This document shows, one piece after another, positions 11,926-23,223 of a stretch of 64,000 nucleotides of DNA. Source of the stretch: Symsagittifera roscoffensis (Eukaryota; Xenacoelomorpha; Acoela; Convolutidae); assembly GCF_963678635.1 (NCBI RefSeq), contig NC_087067.1:30848401-30912400 (forward strand), read 5' to 3'. The position numbers and the translations under genes are program-made. How positions within the stretch are numbered: position 1 is the stretch's first letter; every line of letters begins with the position of its first letter. A model generated the notes under the pieces. It saw nothing but the letters and a program-made list of their open reading frames with translations, was not told where the DNA came from and did not search any database.

Positions 11926-12594
11926 TTGCGTCGATGTGCACGTCGGTTTGGATATTGGTGTTTTTGTTCTTACCATTCGAGCTATCAGAGTTATCACCAT
12001 TCTCGCTTCCACTGCTTCCTGGACTTCCACTGACTCCAGAGCCTGATCCGCCTTCACTGGCTGGTGACTCTAAATCTCCAATTGATTCGCCATGACTGGA
12101 GGACACTACTGATGAGGCGGGACTTTCTTGTGTGGAAGGTGTGATCGAAATTGAATCGGTTTTTTCACTGTTGTTAATAGTATTTAAACTATTCGTCACT
12201 GCACTTGTTTGCGAATTCGTTCCAGCAGTATCCATTGTAACTGTAATATTGCTTAGAGTTGCAGTAATTGAATCAGAAATGTCAGTTTCTGTCGAAGTAG
12301 ATGGACTATTATTATCTGCTGACGTTTCCGATTCAGTTTCCAATGTAGTACTCGACGTCAGTTCGTCAAGTTTTGTACTTTCGGGCGAAATCGAAAAAGT
12401 TTGGGGAACGATTGTGGTCGTTAAGAGTTCCTCAACATCCGATAGAGTTGCTAGTGTCGTAAAAAAGGATTGTATAAATGTGCTTGTTGAAAACGAGCTT
12501 ATCAAATCCGTAAATGTTTGGCTCGATGTGTGAACAGTATTTTCCTCTGTGGGGTTTTCCTCTGTTTCTCCTGTTCTCTCACTGGTTGCTGGAT
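11926..12594 (-). CDS. Mucin-like gene, penultimate exon (669 nt)
   Basis: On the minus strand the exon begins after a strong acceptor (TTGTTTCTACAG) and runs 669 nt: two nucleotides, 222 codons, then one nucleotide, so both boundaries are phase 1. The residues are Ser/Thr-rich (for example TTTIVPQTFSIS, SSTTLETESETSAD). A Gly/Ser/Asn-rich low-complexity stretch (GGSGSGVSGSPGSSGSENG) follows, and the exon ends in a basic/Asn-rich segment. The Gly/Ser stretch looks like a flexible linker in front of the glycosylated domain. No cysteine is visible. Upstream frames contain stops, so the coding sequence continues in another exon. Confidence 0.7.
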
Positions 12595-13174
12595 CTGTAG
12601 AAACAACAAAACTGCTAAAAACACATTTTTAAATTGTATTAAATTTGAAGCTGTGCGGCGAGGACAGTAGCGTGCTTAATTTTTTGATGTTTGTTTTTCG
12701 GGAAAATTTAGAACTGTAATAGATTGACGTGTTTTGGTGTACTGATTACAAATGTTTCAAGGCAATACAAACCAGCGTATACATCAAGGACCCATAAAAA
12801 CAAGTCAGGTTCTTGATTCCTATCTTACACCTTTTTAACTGTTCTAAACGTTGAGCTCTAGTGAAAAAAGACTGCTTCTGCCCGGTAAGCTGGTTTTTTG
12901 TATTTTTTAAATCCATAACCTAATCTAATGTTGATGTCTAAACTAGTTGACTAGTACTGTCGGCTGCAATTTCGAAGTTTCTCGTTTATTTATTGCTTCA
13001 TTTTTCATGTCGTTTGTCTTAATATAATTGTAAAGTATTTATTGCTAACCAGTCGTAATCAATAAATAACTTTTTTAACCTTGTAAATTTTGACTGTTCA
13101 TAGTCAGTCCCACCTTTATAGAAAATGAACGAAATTAAGTTCATCTCCAACTAAATGTTTTTTTTTAGTATTTC

Positions 13175-14335
13175 TTAGCATCTATTGAGCCTTAGGAAAT
13201 GAGAGCAAACTAAGATCAGTGCAGGAAAACTATCTGGCCGAAAATTAGATATTGTGACGAACAGACGGTGTATTCAATTTGAAACTAATCGAGTTATCCA
13301 CCAATCAGAATTAACTCATGTGGTGTGACCATCGAGTCTCAAAAAAGACCTTTAAAACTAAAAATAATTTAGATTACGAATTTAAATCAAAGACTTCAAA
13401 TTCTACGTCTCAATACATCCGACGAGTAATTTTTTATAGTCTTCAAAAAAAATACGAGCGCAAATAACTAGGCAGCATTAGTTATTGAAAGATTCAAATT
13501 TTATTAATCACATTCCAATCACATTGCAAAAAACTAGTTCGCGACATTAAATCCTCGTGTAAATTTTACACGCCTGCAAACAACACTAATGTTCGATTTT
13601 CAATCAGTGAAATCACAAATCGATTAAGGAAAGTTTTGTACCCGTTAGCGGAATAACATCAATAAATCAGTGTTTTGGATTTTTTCGACGTATTCAAAAA
13701 AGCAATAACAAACATGCTATAATCCGTTGACATTCTATGAACTTTCGAAAATTCATTTTGCTTCATACATTTGTCTTTTTTTTCAATAAATGCACGAATT
13801 CATCATGTTCATTATCTATATTGGCTTCAAACGAAAATCTTTGTCCTTGAAGAAATGCAATGCTTGGGTTGCTGCAAAAACTAGCTTAAACATTAAACCT
13901 AGCATCCAGAAATTAACTTCAGTAATCAAAATATTTCCAAAATAAAACAATCAGATTATGAAAGCTTATCCTTGGAACTTAAAATTTTTAAAAAACATTT
14001 TGATAAACAATTGCATTTCGATCAACCTTGAAAAGTGTCTAACGGTGTCGATTCGCAGTCCAACTCTCAGACATGACCCATCATTAAAAAATTAGAAGCA
14101 TCAAGTTTTGATCTTGGATTCTTAATTCACTAACTAATCGCTATTAAGAGAAACAGTGTCTAGTGACTCTCCGGTGACGATTTGTTTAACCTTCTTTTCG
14201 TGACTGGCCCTGACTAAAACCAAATTTAAAAAATCAGCTCAAATCAGTGTCTAATCTATTTGTGTTCTGATTCTACCTGAGCCCTGTAGACAGATTCACT
14301 ATTCCCTGACCCTACAATCATAACTCACCAACTCA
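13175..14335 (+). repeat. Degenerate LTR-like repeat, second copy of the one at 43-44.2 kb
   Basis: Patches match the 42,985-44,235 repeat in the same order and orientation: the ATCTATTGAG start, a block around GACGGTGTA with nearby GGCCGAAAA, ACGTCTCAATA, GTGTCTAACG, and TTGTGTTCTGATT with TACCTGA. Between the patches the copies are well diverged. No gag or pol frame follows here, so this is probably a solo LTR or fragment of the same family as element C. Confidence 0.5.
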
Positions 14336-14820
14336 CGGTCTCTATCAGACCCGTCTTGTTCCGAGCCACCCAGAGGCCTCTATGAAAAAATAATTCAGCA
14401 AGTCACAATTAAAGTCTTACAATTTAAGAAATAAGTAGAATGAACTAGAAAAAAGGGAAGTCATTAGCGAATTAATTTTTTACATCAGAAAAATCATTGG
14501 GACAGAAAAGTTAACGGTTTTTCGAATTTTCACAAAAAATGAAAATAACTTTATTTAATTGAAACACCAGTTGAAAAAAAAACATTCTTCACAAGATCCA
14601 GCGAAGAGGAAAATCGAAATTAAGAACAAGGATAGCCGGTTCTGTGCTGCTAGGACAGAATGTTCCGACCAAAGTTTAGAAAAACAAAAAAAACTTATTT
14701 TCTAAACAAAAAAGTAGAATTTCGACAGTCATACTAATATAGGCAAGTTGAAAAACCGTTTTTTTTTTTTAGAAAAATGACTAGAAAAACAAAAAAAAAT
14801 TAAAAATTCAAAAGAATTTT

Positions 14821-14882
14821 CACAAATTTGTACTATTTCATTCGAAAGTTCCACAAATTTTTGCTATTTCATTCGAAAGTTC
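14821..14882. repeat. 31-bp direct repeat, two copies
   Basis: Two adjacent 31-bp copies share the core TATTTCATTCGAAAGTTC and the start CACAAATTT. They differ at a few positions. This is a simple tandem duplication in non-coding DNA. Confidence 0.8.
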
Positions 14883-16710
14883 TAGGTATAAATAAAAACT
14901 ATAAGACTGCTCGCTCATTCTATCACCTTATTTGCTCAAAATAGACCACAAACTAAAAATTTTAACGGGTTTTTCTCGACACTCAAAAAAAATCAAATTT
15001 TTTTGATGTCTTCCGAACCAGAACTGAGAGGGTCTTAATCTGATATATCACTCAACATTTTTCGATGATATTTAGTGGTTCCCGATTTTGCGTTGAAAAA
15101 AAACTAAATGACACCCGAATACAAAGTTCCTCACCATTTTAATGGTCGGAGCACAACACACAAATGACCTCATTCAGTGAAAGTTTTAAACAAATTCCAT
15201 TAAAAGTCGTAGGAAAAAACACAAACTAAGATTTTATCGTTCTTTGATAAAGAATCAATTAAACCAAATAAAAAACCGCAAAAAAAATAGAATCCGAAAA
15301 TTTAGCAAAACCCGCCAATCTAAAACAGTTGTCAACAAATTAAACACTAATTCAATTATACAGTATTAATTACACCCCAATGACAAATACCAATGAATAT
15401 CAAGAAATTTTAAGCAATTGTTTTCAGACAAACAAGCCAAAGCGATTTTTTTTCCTGAAATCAAACAAAAAGACGAAATATCACTACGTTGTACTATGGT
15501 GTCAATTAGAAGTTATATATAACAATAAAAATCAAATACTCAAGTCCAGATAATCAAATACAAGAAACAGGATAAAACATGAAACGAATGAAATAGCAAC
15601 AGAGTTTAAAAAGTTGTTCAGAGTATCTATCAGTTATATTAAAACATGCAGCACTTTAAAGCTTTCAAAGCGTATTCATTTTTTATTGACAATGTTTTTG
15701 GAAATATTTTGAACATCACAGATTTAAGATGACAAAACTATTTTTAACCCCTCGCCACCAGTCAGTAAGTTTGTTACACTATTTACAGAGGTTTTATAAC
15801 GAACGCACCCTTGAAGTCTCCCATGTCACAGAACAACTATACTTTAGCCTGGTTTATTATAAGCTATTTCGCACATATTATAAAAAAAATCAGAATTTCA
15901 GAACAAATTTTCCAATAAAATATACAGAATCAACAATTTTTGAAAAGTAACCAGATAATGTTTGGAACTGACATTGACATCATGGAATAGTTTTCAGTTT
16001 TCCTACAGCAAAATCAAGCGCATCACTAAAAAGAATCCGTATTTACGAAAGTTCCAATTCTTTTTTTATGATTCACTGACGATACTATAAACAAATACCC
16101 AGTTTTTTTACACTCAACGTCAAAAAAAACTGGCTGAACATCTATAATGCTAAAAACCCCACCGTAATAGATCGAAACAATCCAAATTCACCCAGAAAAG
16201 GGTTTTGCGTCAGCAACATTCACACAACGAAGACAGAATAACATTGCTTCTAACCCAAGAATTTGCATTCGATGAAGTTTAAACTATAGAAACACAAAAT
16301 TGACAGAAGTTTTCATGATGATTATACCCCACAGTTAAGAGAAATAGCAACAAAAAACGAGCGTCACACCCTCTTCAAAAACAGAAGAACAGCCGGAGTT
16401 TAAAAAACTAGTAGAAAACCAGAACAAGCAGAAAGCACAATGAAATTGGACGGAACAGAAAGTTTTAAATTAGATTATGTAAAGACATATTTCGCAAAAT
16501 CGTGACTATTAAATATACAACATAAATGATTCACATTGAGATTAATCAGATGTGATCAAAAAACTCAACGTCTTAAAAGAAACTTCAAACTTTTAAGGCA
16601 AACCATTTTTTTCTAAAGTGATGCCCAAGTTGTCGAAAATACAAACATAGCATAGCAGGGTGACAAGACAAGCAACAAGACTAACAAAATAACCCGTCAA
16701 AAAGTAAAGA

Positions 16711-16785
16711 GTCAAAACCTGAAAAAAACAAGGTGTCAAAACCTGAAAAAAAAGGTGTAAAGAGTCAAAACCTGAAAAAATTATC
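16711..16785. repeat. Short minisatellite with GTCAAAACCTGAAAAAA core
   Basis: Three copies of the core GTCAAAACCTGAAAAAA, joined by AAGGTGT or AAAGA spacers, lie within about 75 bp. The region is non-coding. Confidence 0.75.
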
Positions 16786-16917
16786 AGATCGCCAGTAATA
16801 ACAGATCAGGTGAGCCATCAAAACAATAAAGTAACAACGTAGGGAACAGATCGCAATCACAACGATATTACGATAGAAGTTGATCGCAACCACATAAATA
16901 CCCAAACGAATTTAGAA

Positions 16918-17118
16918 ACTTACCCGGGTCGAGGTCCCAGGCTCATGTCCAGACTTTAAGTGTCGCGCCGCATCCGGATTTAGAACCAAATTGTATAGTC
17001 GCGCCGAGAGTTTGAGTCTGGAAAGTCTGGACATGAGTCGCTCCGTGGGCCGCTAAAGTCTGGACATACCAAATATGAGTCGCGATGTTTTGTCGCGCCA
17101 CCTCCGCTTCCTTTATAC
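16918..17118 (-). promoter_or_regulatory. GC-richer motif cluster with TATA-like box and consensus 5' splice site
   Basis: Within 200 bp of otherwise AT-rich DNA there are three TCGCGCC motifs (16963, 16999, 17093) and three copies of CCAGACTTT. One copy is direct (16944-16957) and two are inverted (17022-17037, 17055-17067). On the minus strand TATAAAG lies at 17118-17111, and a perfect GTAAGT donor at 16923-16918. This could be a core promoter with a non-coding first exon, or a small inverted-repeat transposon. No coding frame with the right phase ends at the donor, so a link to the mucin-like gene is unproven. Confidence 0.3.
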
Positions 17119-17119
17119 A

Positions 17120-18116
17120 TACTGTAACCTTAATACATGCTATACTTCCGCGCACAGGCAGGAACACACACTCTAATAACACAATGGAAACACAGTGAAA
17201 AAAATCTACAAACAACTATCGAAACTAAAAAAATTTTGAGACAACAAAAAGAGCAATGAGATAAAAATATCAAAAACTGGGATAGTACCTTTCTTATTTG
17301 AAAACCTGCAATTAAAAAGACAATTACACAACGACCATATTTAGAAATAAATGTTTTATTAGGCACAAGAGCAGAACTAAAAATTATAAATAAACAAAAT
17401 GGAATGGTTTTCAGCAACTAAACCCATCAATAGAAATGCAAAGCTCAATATCACAGTTAGCAAGCGCACAGAGATCAAATTTTCATAACGCACACCGTTT
17501 GTTGACAGTTATATTCCAGCAAAAGATATTCTTCAAAGCAAAGGTTTTACAAAAGATGATTATACCATAAAAAAACTATAGATAATTAACAGATTACCAA
17601 CGATTTATTGAACAAGCATCACTTCATTTCAGGTTTTTTTTTGATAAGCGACTATAAAAAAATCGAAAACCATTTACATGATATGTATCTCGGTTGTTGA
17701 CAACACATACGCAATAGTTTGAACTCAGAGCCATAATTAATCATTTCAGTGTAATAATATCATCAAGCAAATCATCATGTACATTATGCAAATCCAACCA
17801 AAAGAGAACATAAATAATTTTGTATTAAATATTTATCCGCTAACATAAGCCTTACCAAAGCGATTTTTAGGATACTGCAGTAACGTAATTTTCAAATAGA
17901 TGCCAGCAAGTTATATGTCAATTAACAAAACTTGAAAACGATTTTAAAAAAAAAATTTGGATGAACCAAAATTAAATACATCATGTTTTCCATTTCAGTT
18001 GAAGAAAGACAGAAAAATCTCGATCGAAGAAAGACATTTTTCATCAGTGCTTGAATTTTCACACCAAAACCAAACCAAAAAGAGTTAAGACAACTAGCAA
18101 ACTTTTTTCACAATAC
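17120..18116. other. No gene seen
   Basis: AT-rich DNA. Minus-strand frames around 17130-17417 are open but hydrophobic and T-driven, with poly-T acceptor-like stretches in them. I could not build an exon with a consistent phase. Nothing else is supported. Confidence 0.4.
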
Positions 18117-18367
18117 ATGTTTTTACTAAAACGAAAATTGATATTGAAAAAATCGAAACTCTTCGATGATTTTAATTGTATAGTTGGCCAAGAGGTAAAA
18201 CTCAAATAGTTCTTTTTCTTACGTTTCAGGACTGGTTTTTATTAAAGAGTTGTAGAGAGTCGTTCGTGTACCCGTGCAGAAATGTAAAAAAGAATATCGA
18301 TGATTACAGAGGGCGACTAAATTGTTCTAAACGACACTGTTCAAACCATTCTATATTGGAAATTTAG
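18117..18367 (+). CDS. Possible small cysteine-containing protein, two exons
   Basis: An ATG at 18117 opens 26 codons to a GAG|GTAAAA donor. A 35-nt gap ending in TTTTTCTTACGTTTCAG leads to 46 further codons (DWFLLKSCRESFVYPCR..., ending ILEI) and a TAG at 18365-18367. The spliced product would be 71 residues with five cysteines. The acceptor and its pyrimidine tract are good, but 35 nt is extremely short for an intron. The N-terminus is basic and not a clear signal peptide. It lies antisense within the inferred mucin intron. I do not recognise it, and it may be chance or the remnant of a longer gene. Confidence 0.2.
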
Positions 18368-18694
18368 AATAAATTGTGATTTTTTTGCCGGTGATTTACT
18401 AAGTATGTATGTAAGCACGTTCGATGGTTTGATATGGGTCTTTTCGGAGTTTTTATGATTATAAATTGAGCATATCCAAGATCATGATCGAATTCTGGCT
18501 TTTGAGAATTCATTGATTGTTCTCGTGCAGTCTGAATACTCAATTTTGTTTTCAAATGTTCGATTTTGTGTTGTTCTAGGCAAACTAAAGATAATGTCAT
18601 TGAATGAGTCAGCTTTCGAAAAAATTAAAAAGATCGAACGAGCCTTTTTTCTAAATACAAAAATTATTTGCCCCTAATGATATTTTAAAGTTAC

Positions 18695-18802
18695 CGTTAT
18701 ATTTTTGATTAGGAATTGAAGCGAGCCGAAAAATGTTTGATGTAGACGATGTGTATGTCGTTTCTGTAGTTGAAGTCGTAGCCGCAGAGTCAGTCTTTGG
18801 CA
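18695..18802 (-). CDS. Mucin-like gene, 108-nt exon
   Basis: The minus strand encodes a Thr/Ser-rich segment (TDSAATTSTTETTYTSSTS, then NIFRLASIPNQKYN) ending at a phase-1 donor (AACG|GTAAC). The phase-1 acceptor would be ATCGACAG, giving 108 nt. A slightly longer exon with a phase-0 acceptor (to 18812 or 18824) is possible. Spliced to the 669-nt exon, the frame is kept and a GAT codon forms at the joint. The frame is closed by a stop just upstream, which fits an internal exon. Confidence 0.5.
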
Positions 18803-19297
18803 CTGTCGATGCCTTTGAAAAGCTCTAAGTCTCATTTTATAGATAGATACTGGTGGGTAATTATGGTTGTGATCTTAATCACAATCTACCAATTGTTTAT
18901 CCATTCTGACTTTCAGGTTTCGCTAATGGAGGGACTTGTACAAATTTTTCCCTTCATCAGTTCAGGTTTTTTCTTCATTTCATTCTGAGTGAAAGAAAAG
19001 TTTTTGAATTGAAATTTATATTAGGTGACGCCGTGAGCGTTACGTTGCCAAAATGTAAGAAGCGGTCGGTGATTTTGCTTGTTTGCGTTTCTTTTGTTGT
19101 AAATACAAAAGCATATATCGTGAATTTCACGATAAAGAAACTTGCGAATCATAGCGCGCACTTCTCTAATTAATTTTTTGAGTAAATTGATTTCTCCAAA
19201 ACTCGGGCTTAAAAAAAAGTCGAAAAACCCCATTTTAAAGTGGTCCGAATCTTGTCAAACCGAGGTAATTTTTTTTGAGAAATTAGACATATTTAGT

Positions 19298-19557
19298 ATC
19301 CAGTCGAGATGCATCTAAGTACTCCTGTGTTTAAGTTCTTCCTCTTATGCTTAATTTCGACAAACGATATTTTTTTTAGAATCCAGTCGAGATGCATCTA
19401 TTTATTTTCTTGATCAAATGTACTCTTATACTGTTTACTTTTTTTAACATTTTTGACAAAAAACACCTTCTTGAGCATCGATTTGAGATACATCTGCTTA
19501 ATGTTATTCGAGTTCAGTGTTTTGAGCAGAGGTGTAAAAAATTGCATCTCGACTGAT
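19298..19557. repeat. Dispersed 20-bp repeat around ATCCAGTCGAGATGCATCTA
   Basis: Two near-perfect direct copies (19298-19317, 19381-19400), a weaker copy near 19480 and one inverted copy (TGCATCTCGACTGAT, 19543-19557) lie in 260 bp of otherwise featureless DNA. They may be remains of a tandem array or paired protein-binding sites. Confidence 0.6.
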
Positions 19558-19598
19558 TCCTCAAAAATGCTGAAGTTAACGAGAAAAATTCATTCGGT

Positions 19599-19924
19599 TT
19601 GAAAAGGTTTGGACCCTTTCTGTTAGCAATTGCTGGCTTTCTTTCTACTTCAAAATCTTTCTACTCCATCTTTCTTTCTACTTCATCATCATCAACATCA
19701 AATCGTCATCAACACCATCAACAAGTTTCCAGTTTTTGTCGTCGCGTTCTGGTAGATTGGCCGAATCAAAATCAGAATCGCCGGCACGTGCTGGTAGATC
19801 GGCCGAATCAACATCAAAATCAGCCGAATCAAATAATGGAATCAACAACGCTAGTTTGCTCGCAAGAATTACTGAGGCGTCGGCTTTTCTCAGTTCTGAG
19901 AAAAATGTGATTTCTATACTGTAA
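19599..19924 (+). CDS. Possible short Ser-rich secreted protein, frame-broken
   Basis: A plus-strand frame from 19599 begins with a signal-peptide-like stretch (KRFGPFLLAIAGFLSTSKS) but starts with TTG, so an upstream exon or start would be needed. Around 19700 a second frame takes over. It encodes SSRSGRLAESKSESPARAG, then a related block (GRSAESTSKSAESNNG) and a tail SLLARITEASAFLSSEKN, ending in TAA at 19922. The second frame contains an internal repeat GRxAESxSKS. Its composition looks coding. The shift between frames suggests a missed intron, a frameshift, or two unrelated pieces. Confidence 0.25.
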
Positions 19925-20358
19925 ATCCCGAATCAATAAATCCTCCATCTTAATCGTTAGCATTAACAACAACAACTGTTTTAGATACCACACGCACACA
20001 CACCATCAGCTGGCAGGTACTTAATCAATTGACTCCAGTACTTAAACTCAATAAACAATATAGTCATCTTACGAAATGTATATATATGACATTCCCTCAA
20101 CTTGACTAATTTTAAATGGTAATTTAAAATTACACAAACAGAAATTAAAATGAGTTATTAAACTCGCTGACCACCCTTTTCCTGGACATACATATGAAGT
20201 TTTAGAGTTTTGGTTTAGAAATCTTCTTTCGATTTCCAATGGCAATCCTTTAATTCATGTCCCGTTCTCTCACTCCTTCCCCCTTATTTGCCTTTCCTTG
20301 AAAATGCTGTCCATCATGACTCCCCCAAATTTCGACACCGCCGTACGTTTCCTCGTGC

Positions 20359-20655
20359 TCATTCTCGACCTCGTACCGTCCGAATCTTGCAAGTCCTGAC
20401 TAGAATAAGAGACCAATCTCTGCGCCTTCGGTCATCCCGCCTTTTTCTTAGAACCCTTAACCGCCGCTTCATCCTTCGCCTACACTGGGCACACTCTTTG
20501 CCTTCCCCATCTTTTCCGCCGCGTCTTTCATTTCGCGCTCCGTGTTTTGCCGTTCTCCGTCGGACAAAGTCTTCTTCACTGGTGACTAGCTTCGGTGTGC
20601 GTAGCGCACCACTGGAACTCGGAACGGGTTCCGTTTCATCTCGTGCTCCAGCCAT
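20359..20655 (-). pseudogene. Element A: basic C-terminal frame (pol tail or 3' ORF)
   Basis: A 98-codon open frame is rich in Arg, Lys and Glu (for example KHGARNERRGGKDGEGK) and noticeably GC-richer than its surroundings. It lies 3' of the integrase, next to the putative 3' LTR. It may be the end of the integrase or a separate 3' ORF. I see no domain. Confidence 0.35.
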
Positions 20656-21022
20656 TTTCGACGGCTGAAGTGGCTCATACTCAGAATTAGAGTCCGAATT
20701 GTTGTCGTCATCCCAGTTCTCTTACTGGGACTCTTTATCCAAACCTTTGGTTCTGGTTGCTGAGTTTCCTAAGAGCAACCGTCACAGTCGCCAGATACGC
20801 TGACTTAGCAGGTCATTCCCCAACCTTCTAGGATGATTAACATGTTCAACATCACATTCTGCGTCGGACTTTTCACTCCAATTGGTTAGTGTTGAGTGGG
20901 GCATTTTGCTAGCCCGTTGGTCATCTGAATCTAAACATGAGATTTTTGCTTCAACACCTTCTCCTAGTTAAGACTTTGTACGATGGTTTCTTCGTAAGGT
21001 TTAAGAGAACCCTATTGGTCTC

Positions 21023-21704
21023 CTACCGGGCGTGATGTGCCTCGAACGACGTAATTTTGAGTGTAGCGTTGGGTGCAAATCTTAGGACACTAAGCGCGCG
21101 TTCTGTCATCGATTCAAGATTTCCGTGTTCTTTTTCTTTCGCATAGGTTAAGACAAAACTTTTCAAACTACCGATTGTACGTTCTACGCAGCTGGTAGCT
21201 CGGTGATCATTAAATGGTGTATAGCTAATTTGTGTTCTTTCGGAATTACAGAACAATTTTATGGCTGTTGAAGTCAAACTAGACCCTTCATCCATAAAAA
21301 ATTTTCTTGGCATTCCATAGTTTTTCAGAATTTTTAGGACTTCATCACTCTTATTTTTACTGTAAAATATAGCCGACGGCCACCGCGAAAAACAGTCCAC
21401 TGCGACGAGGACGTATTTGTTTGATTCATTTAAGTGTTTAATAGTGCTCGTAAAGTCTAATTGTAGACATTCATTCGGCTCCTTAGGTGCGTAAATTTTT
21501 CCAATGTCACGTAGGTTTAAGACTTTTAGCTGCGGCGGTACAATCCTTGCACTCATCGGCGGCAGCCACTAAGCTCCGATGGAGGTACGGGAACCACACG
21601 TCGCTTGCCGCGTCAAACATGTTTGCTCGTCCTCGATGGAAACAATGAATACGGTTAACGACCGCTTTTCTGAGTGGAATGGGGATGACGAGTCGTTCGT
21701 CCAT
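21023..21704 (-). pseudogene. Element A: integrase
   Basis: Two overlapping frames cover the integrase. The N-terminal zinc-binding part (21704-21507) shows DERLVIPIPLRKAVVNRIH, a His pair and CKDC. The catalytic core (21556-21023) shows the three acidic positions in LQLDFTS, FMDEGSSLTS and CVERTIGSLK, so the D,D,E triad is present. The frame shift between the two parts, and the loss of sequence after FEAH, break the gene. Confidence 0.8.
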
Positions 21705-22065
21705 TCAGAGACAGTTTTCACGAACCTGGAAATCGATTGTGTGCTGTCCCAATCACGCTCCCAGTGTGCGCATTTTTCTTCTCGAGGTCCGGGTGTTTAG
21801 CCTCCACCAGTTCCTTTATGGCACGCATTTGGGAGCACGCCCTTTTAGTTTGCTTCCACGAGTTTTATATTAAAGAGTTCGGGGCAATGCATTGTGCTTC
21901 CTGGCGATCTTGCAGTCTCGCGGAATGAGAGACATAACCACATTCGCTCCCCCCCCCCAGAATGCCGATGGAATTGAAACGACAGTGTTGCACTTCTTAT
22001 CCCTTTTTCTGGAAGTTACCGCCTCCAATCTGGCGTCCACTACTTCTAATTCACTGCTGCTTTCA

Positions 22066-22960
22066 CTAGTAATTTCTGAATATCGTAACAAAATTTTTTA
22101 AAAATTTTTTCAAGTTTATGCTCACCTTTGGTAAATTATAGATTTGCTTCGAAGGAATGGAAATAATGTTACTCTCACTGAAATGACATTCGGTAATTGA
22201 TTTGACTATTTTGGCGTCTTCTCGATTGTTGCTCTCCGATATGCACATCGCTGCGTTACGATTGGTTGCTGAGAGATCGCATGATTTTCCGTTCTCATCC
22301 GTCGGACTTGTGCAACCGTATTTGTATATTTGGCTTTTATTGTCTGAGACATTCGATAGTCTTGACTTGGCGTTTGCCACTCCGGTGGTTGTCACTGATT
22401 TAAAAACAAAGGAATTATTAATTAACCTTAGTTCAGCTACCGTAAACGTATGATCATAAAGACTCACCCGTGATGCCTCCCTTACTGGAAGCCTTGACAA
22501 GTAATCGGCCAGACCAATTTTGGCCCCAGGCATGTGTTCAAATTTAAAGTCAAAAAGAATTATTCTATCAATCCATCATGTTAAACGGCTAAACATAGTT
22601 TTACTCTTTTTGTTATTCCCATTCAACAAATACAAAGTTACTAAGGCATTGTGGTCTGTCACGACTCTAAATTACCTACCAAATATGTAGTTTCTAAACT
22701 GTTCTGAGCTTCAGACAACTGCTCGGGTTTCCTGTTCATTAGTATTTTTTTTTCTGCGCGGCGTTTGAAAATCGTGACGCAAACGAGATTGGCCGCCATC
22801 CTTCGGATCCGAGCTTTTCGAGCATAGCCTCTAGGCCATTATGGCTAGCATCACACACGATTCGAAAACCCTTGTGCACGTCGAGATGTTTTAATTCCAC
22901 GATATTCGCCACTTGCTTCTTTAAAATTTCGAAGGCTAACTGACATTTGCTAGTCCATAC
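22066..22960 (-). pseudogene. Element A: RNase H and tether
   Basis: The minus strand encodes RNase H motifs: CDASHNGL (first Asp), NEQET (Glu) and VVTDHNALV (Asp). It runs into WIDRIILFDFKFEHMPGA and the tether GLADYLSRLP. At least three in-frame stops lie in the RNase H part. The frame from 22533 to 22066 is open through the tether. Confidence 0.75.
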
Positions 22961-23223
22961 GAATTTTTTTTCTGGCTTAATAGCGGCCGCAATGATGCTG
23001 AGTGTTCCGCGAGTGCCCGTGAATATTTAAGAAGACTATGTTAGTTGTGACAACGATTTTGGGGGCGCCAATTTATCGATGGGGTCTGTTTTCTGCACCA
23101 ACGGCGTGATGGCGGAATTTAAGATCCGATGGCCCAACCGTTCACATTTGTTTCTCGCGAAGTTATATTTCTCCAATTTTAGCTCCATAATTTCTTTGTC
23201 TAGTTTTTTCAAGATTTTCTCTA

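Larger units (their letters stand above)
12595..18694 (-). other. Inferred 6.1-kb intron of the mucin-like gene
   Basis: No Ser/Thr-rich frame with splice sites is visible between the 669-nt exon and the next exon at 18695. The DNA is A-rich on the plus strand (T-rich in the sense of the gene). It contains an LTR-like repeat (about 13.2-14.3 kb), two small tandem repeats, a GC-richer motif cluster near 17 kb and a possible small plus-strand gene near 18.2 kb, each listed separately. The remaining parts show nothing I can support. Confidence 0.4.

Noticed and set aside
16943-17215. 90-codon minus-strand frame near the motif cluster as an exon
   Set aside because: It contains a stop before the GTAAGT donor in that frame, and the residues look non-coding.
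20288-20668. Plus-strand Arg/Ser-rich frame of 126 codons
   Set aside because: It is opposite the basic C-terminal frame of element A, whose strand matches the RT and integrase.
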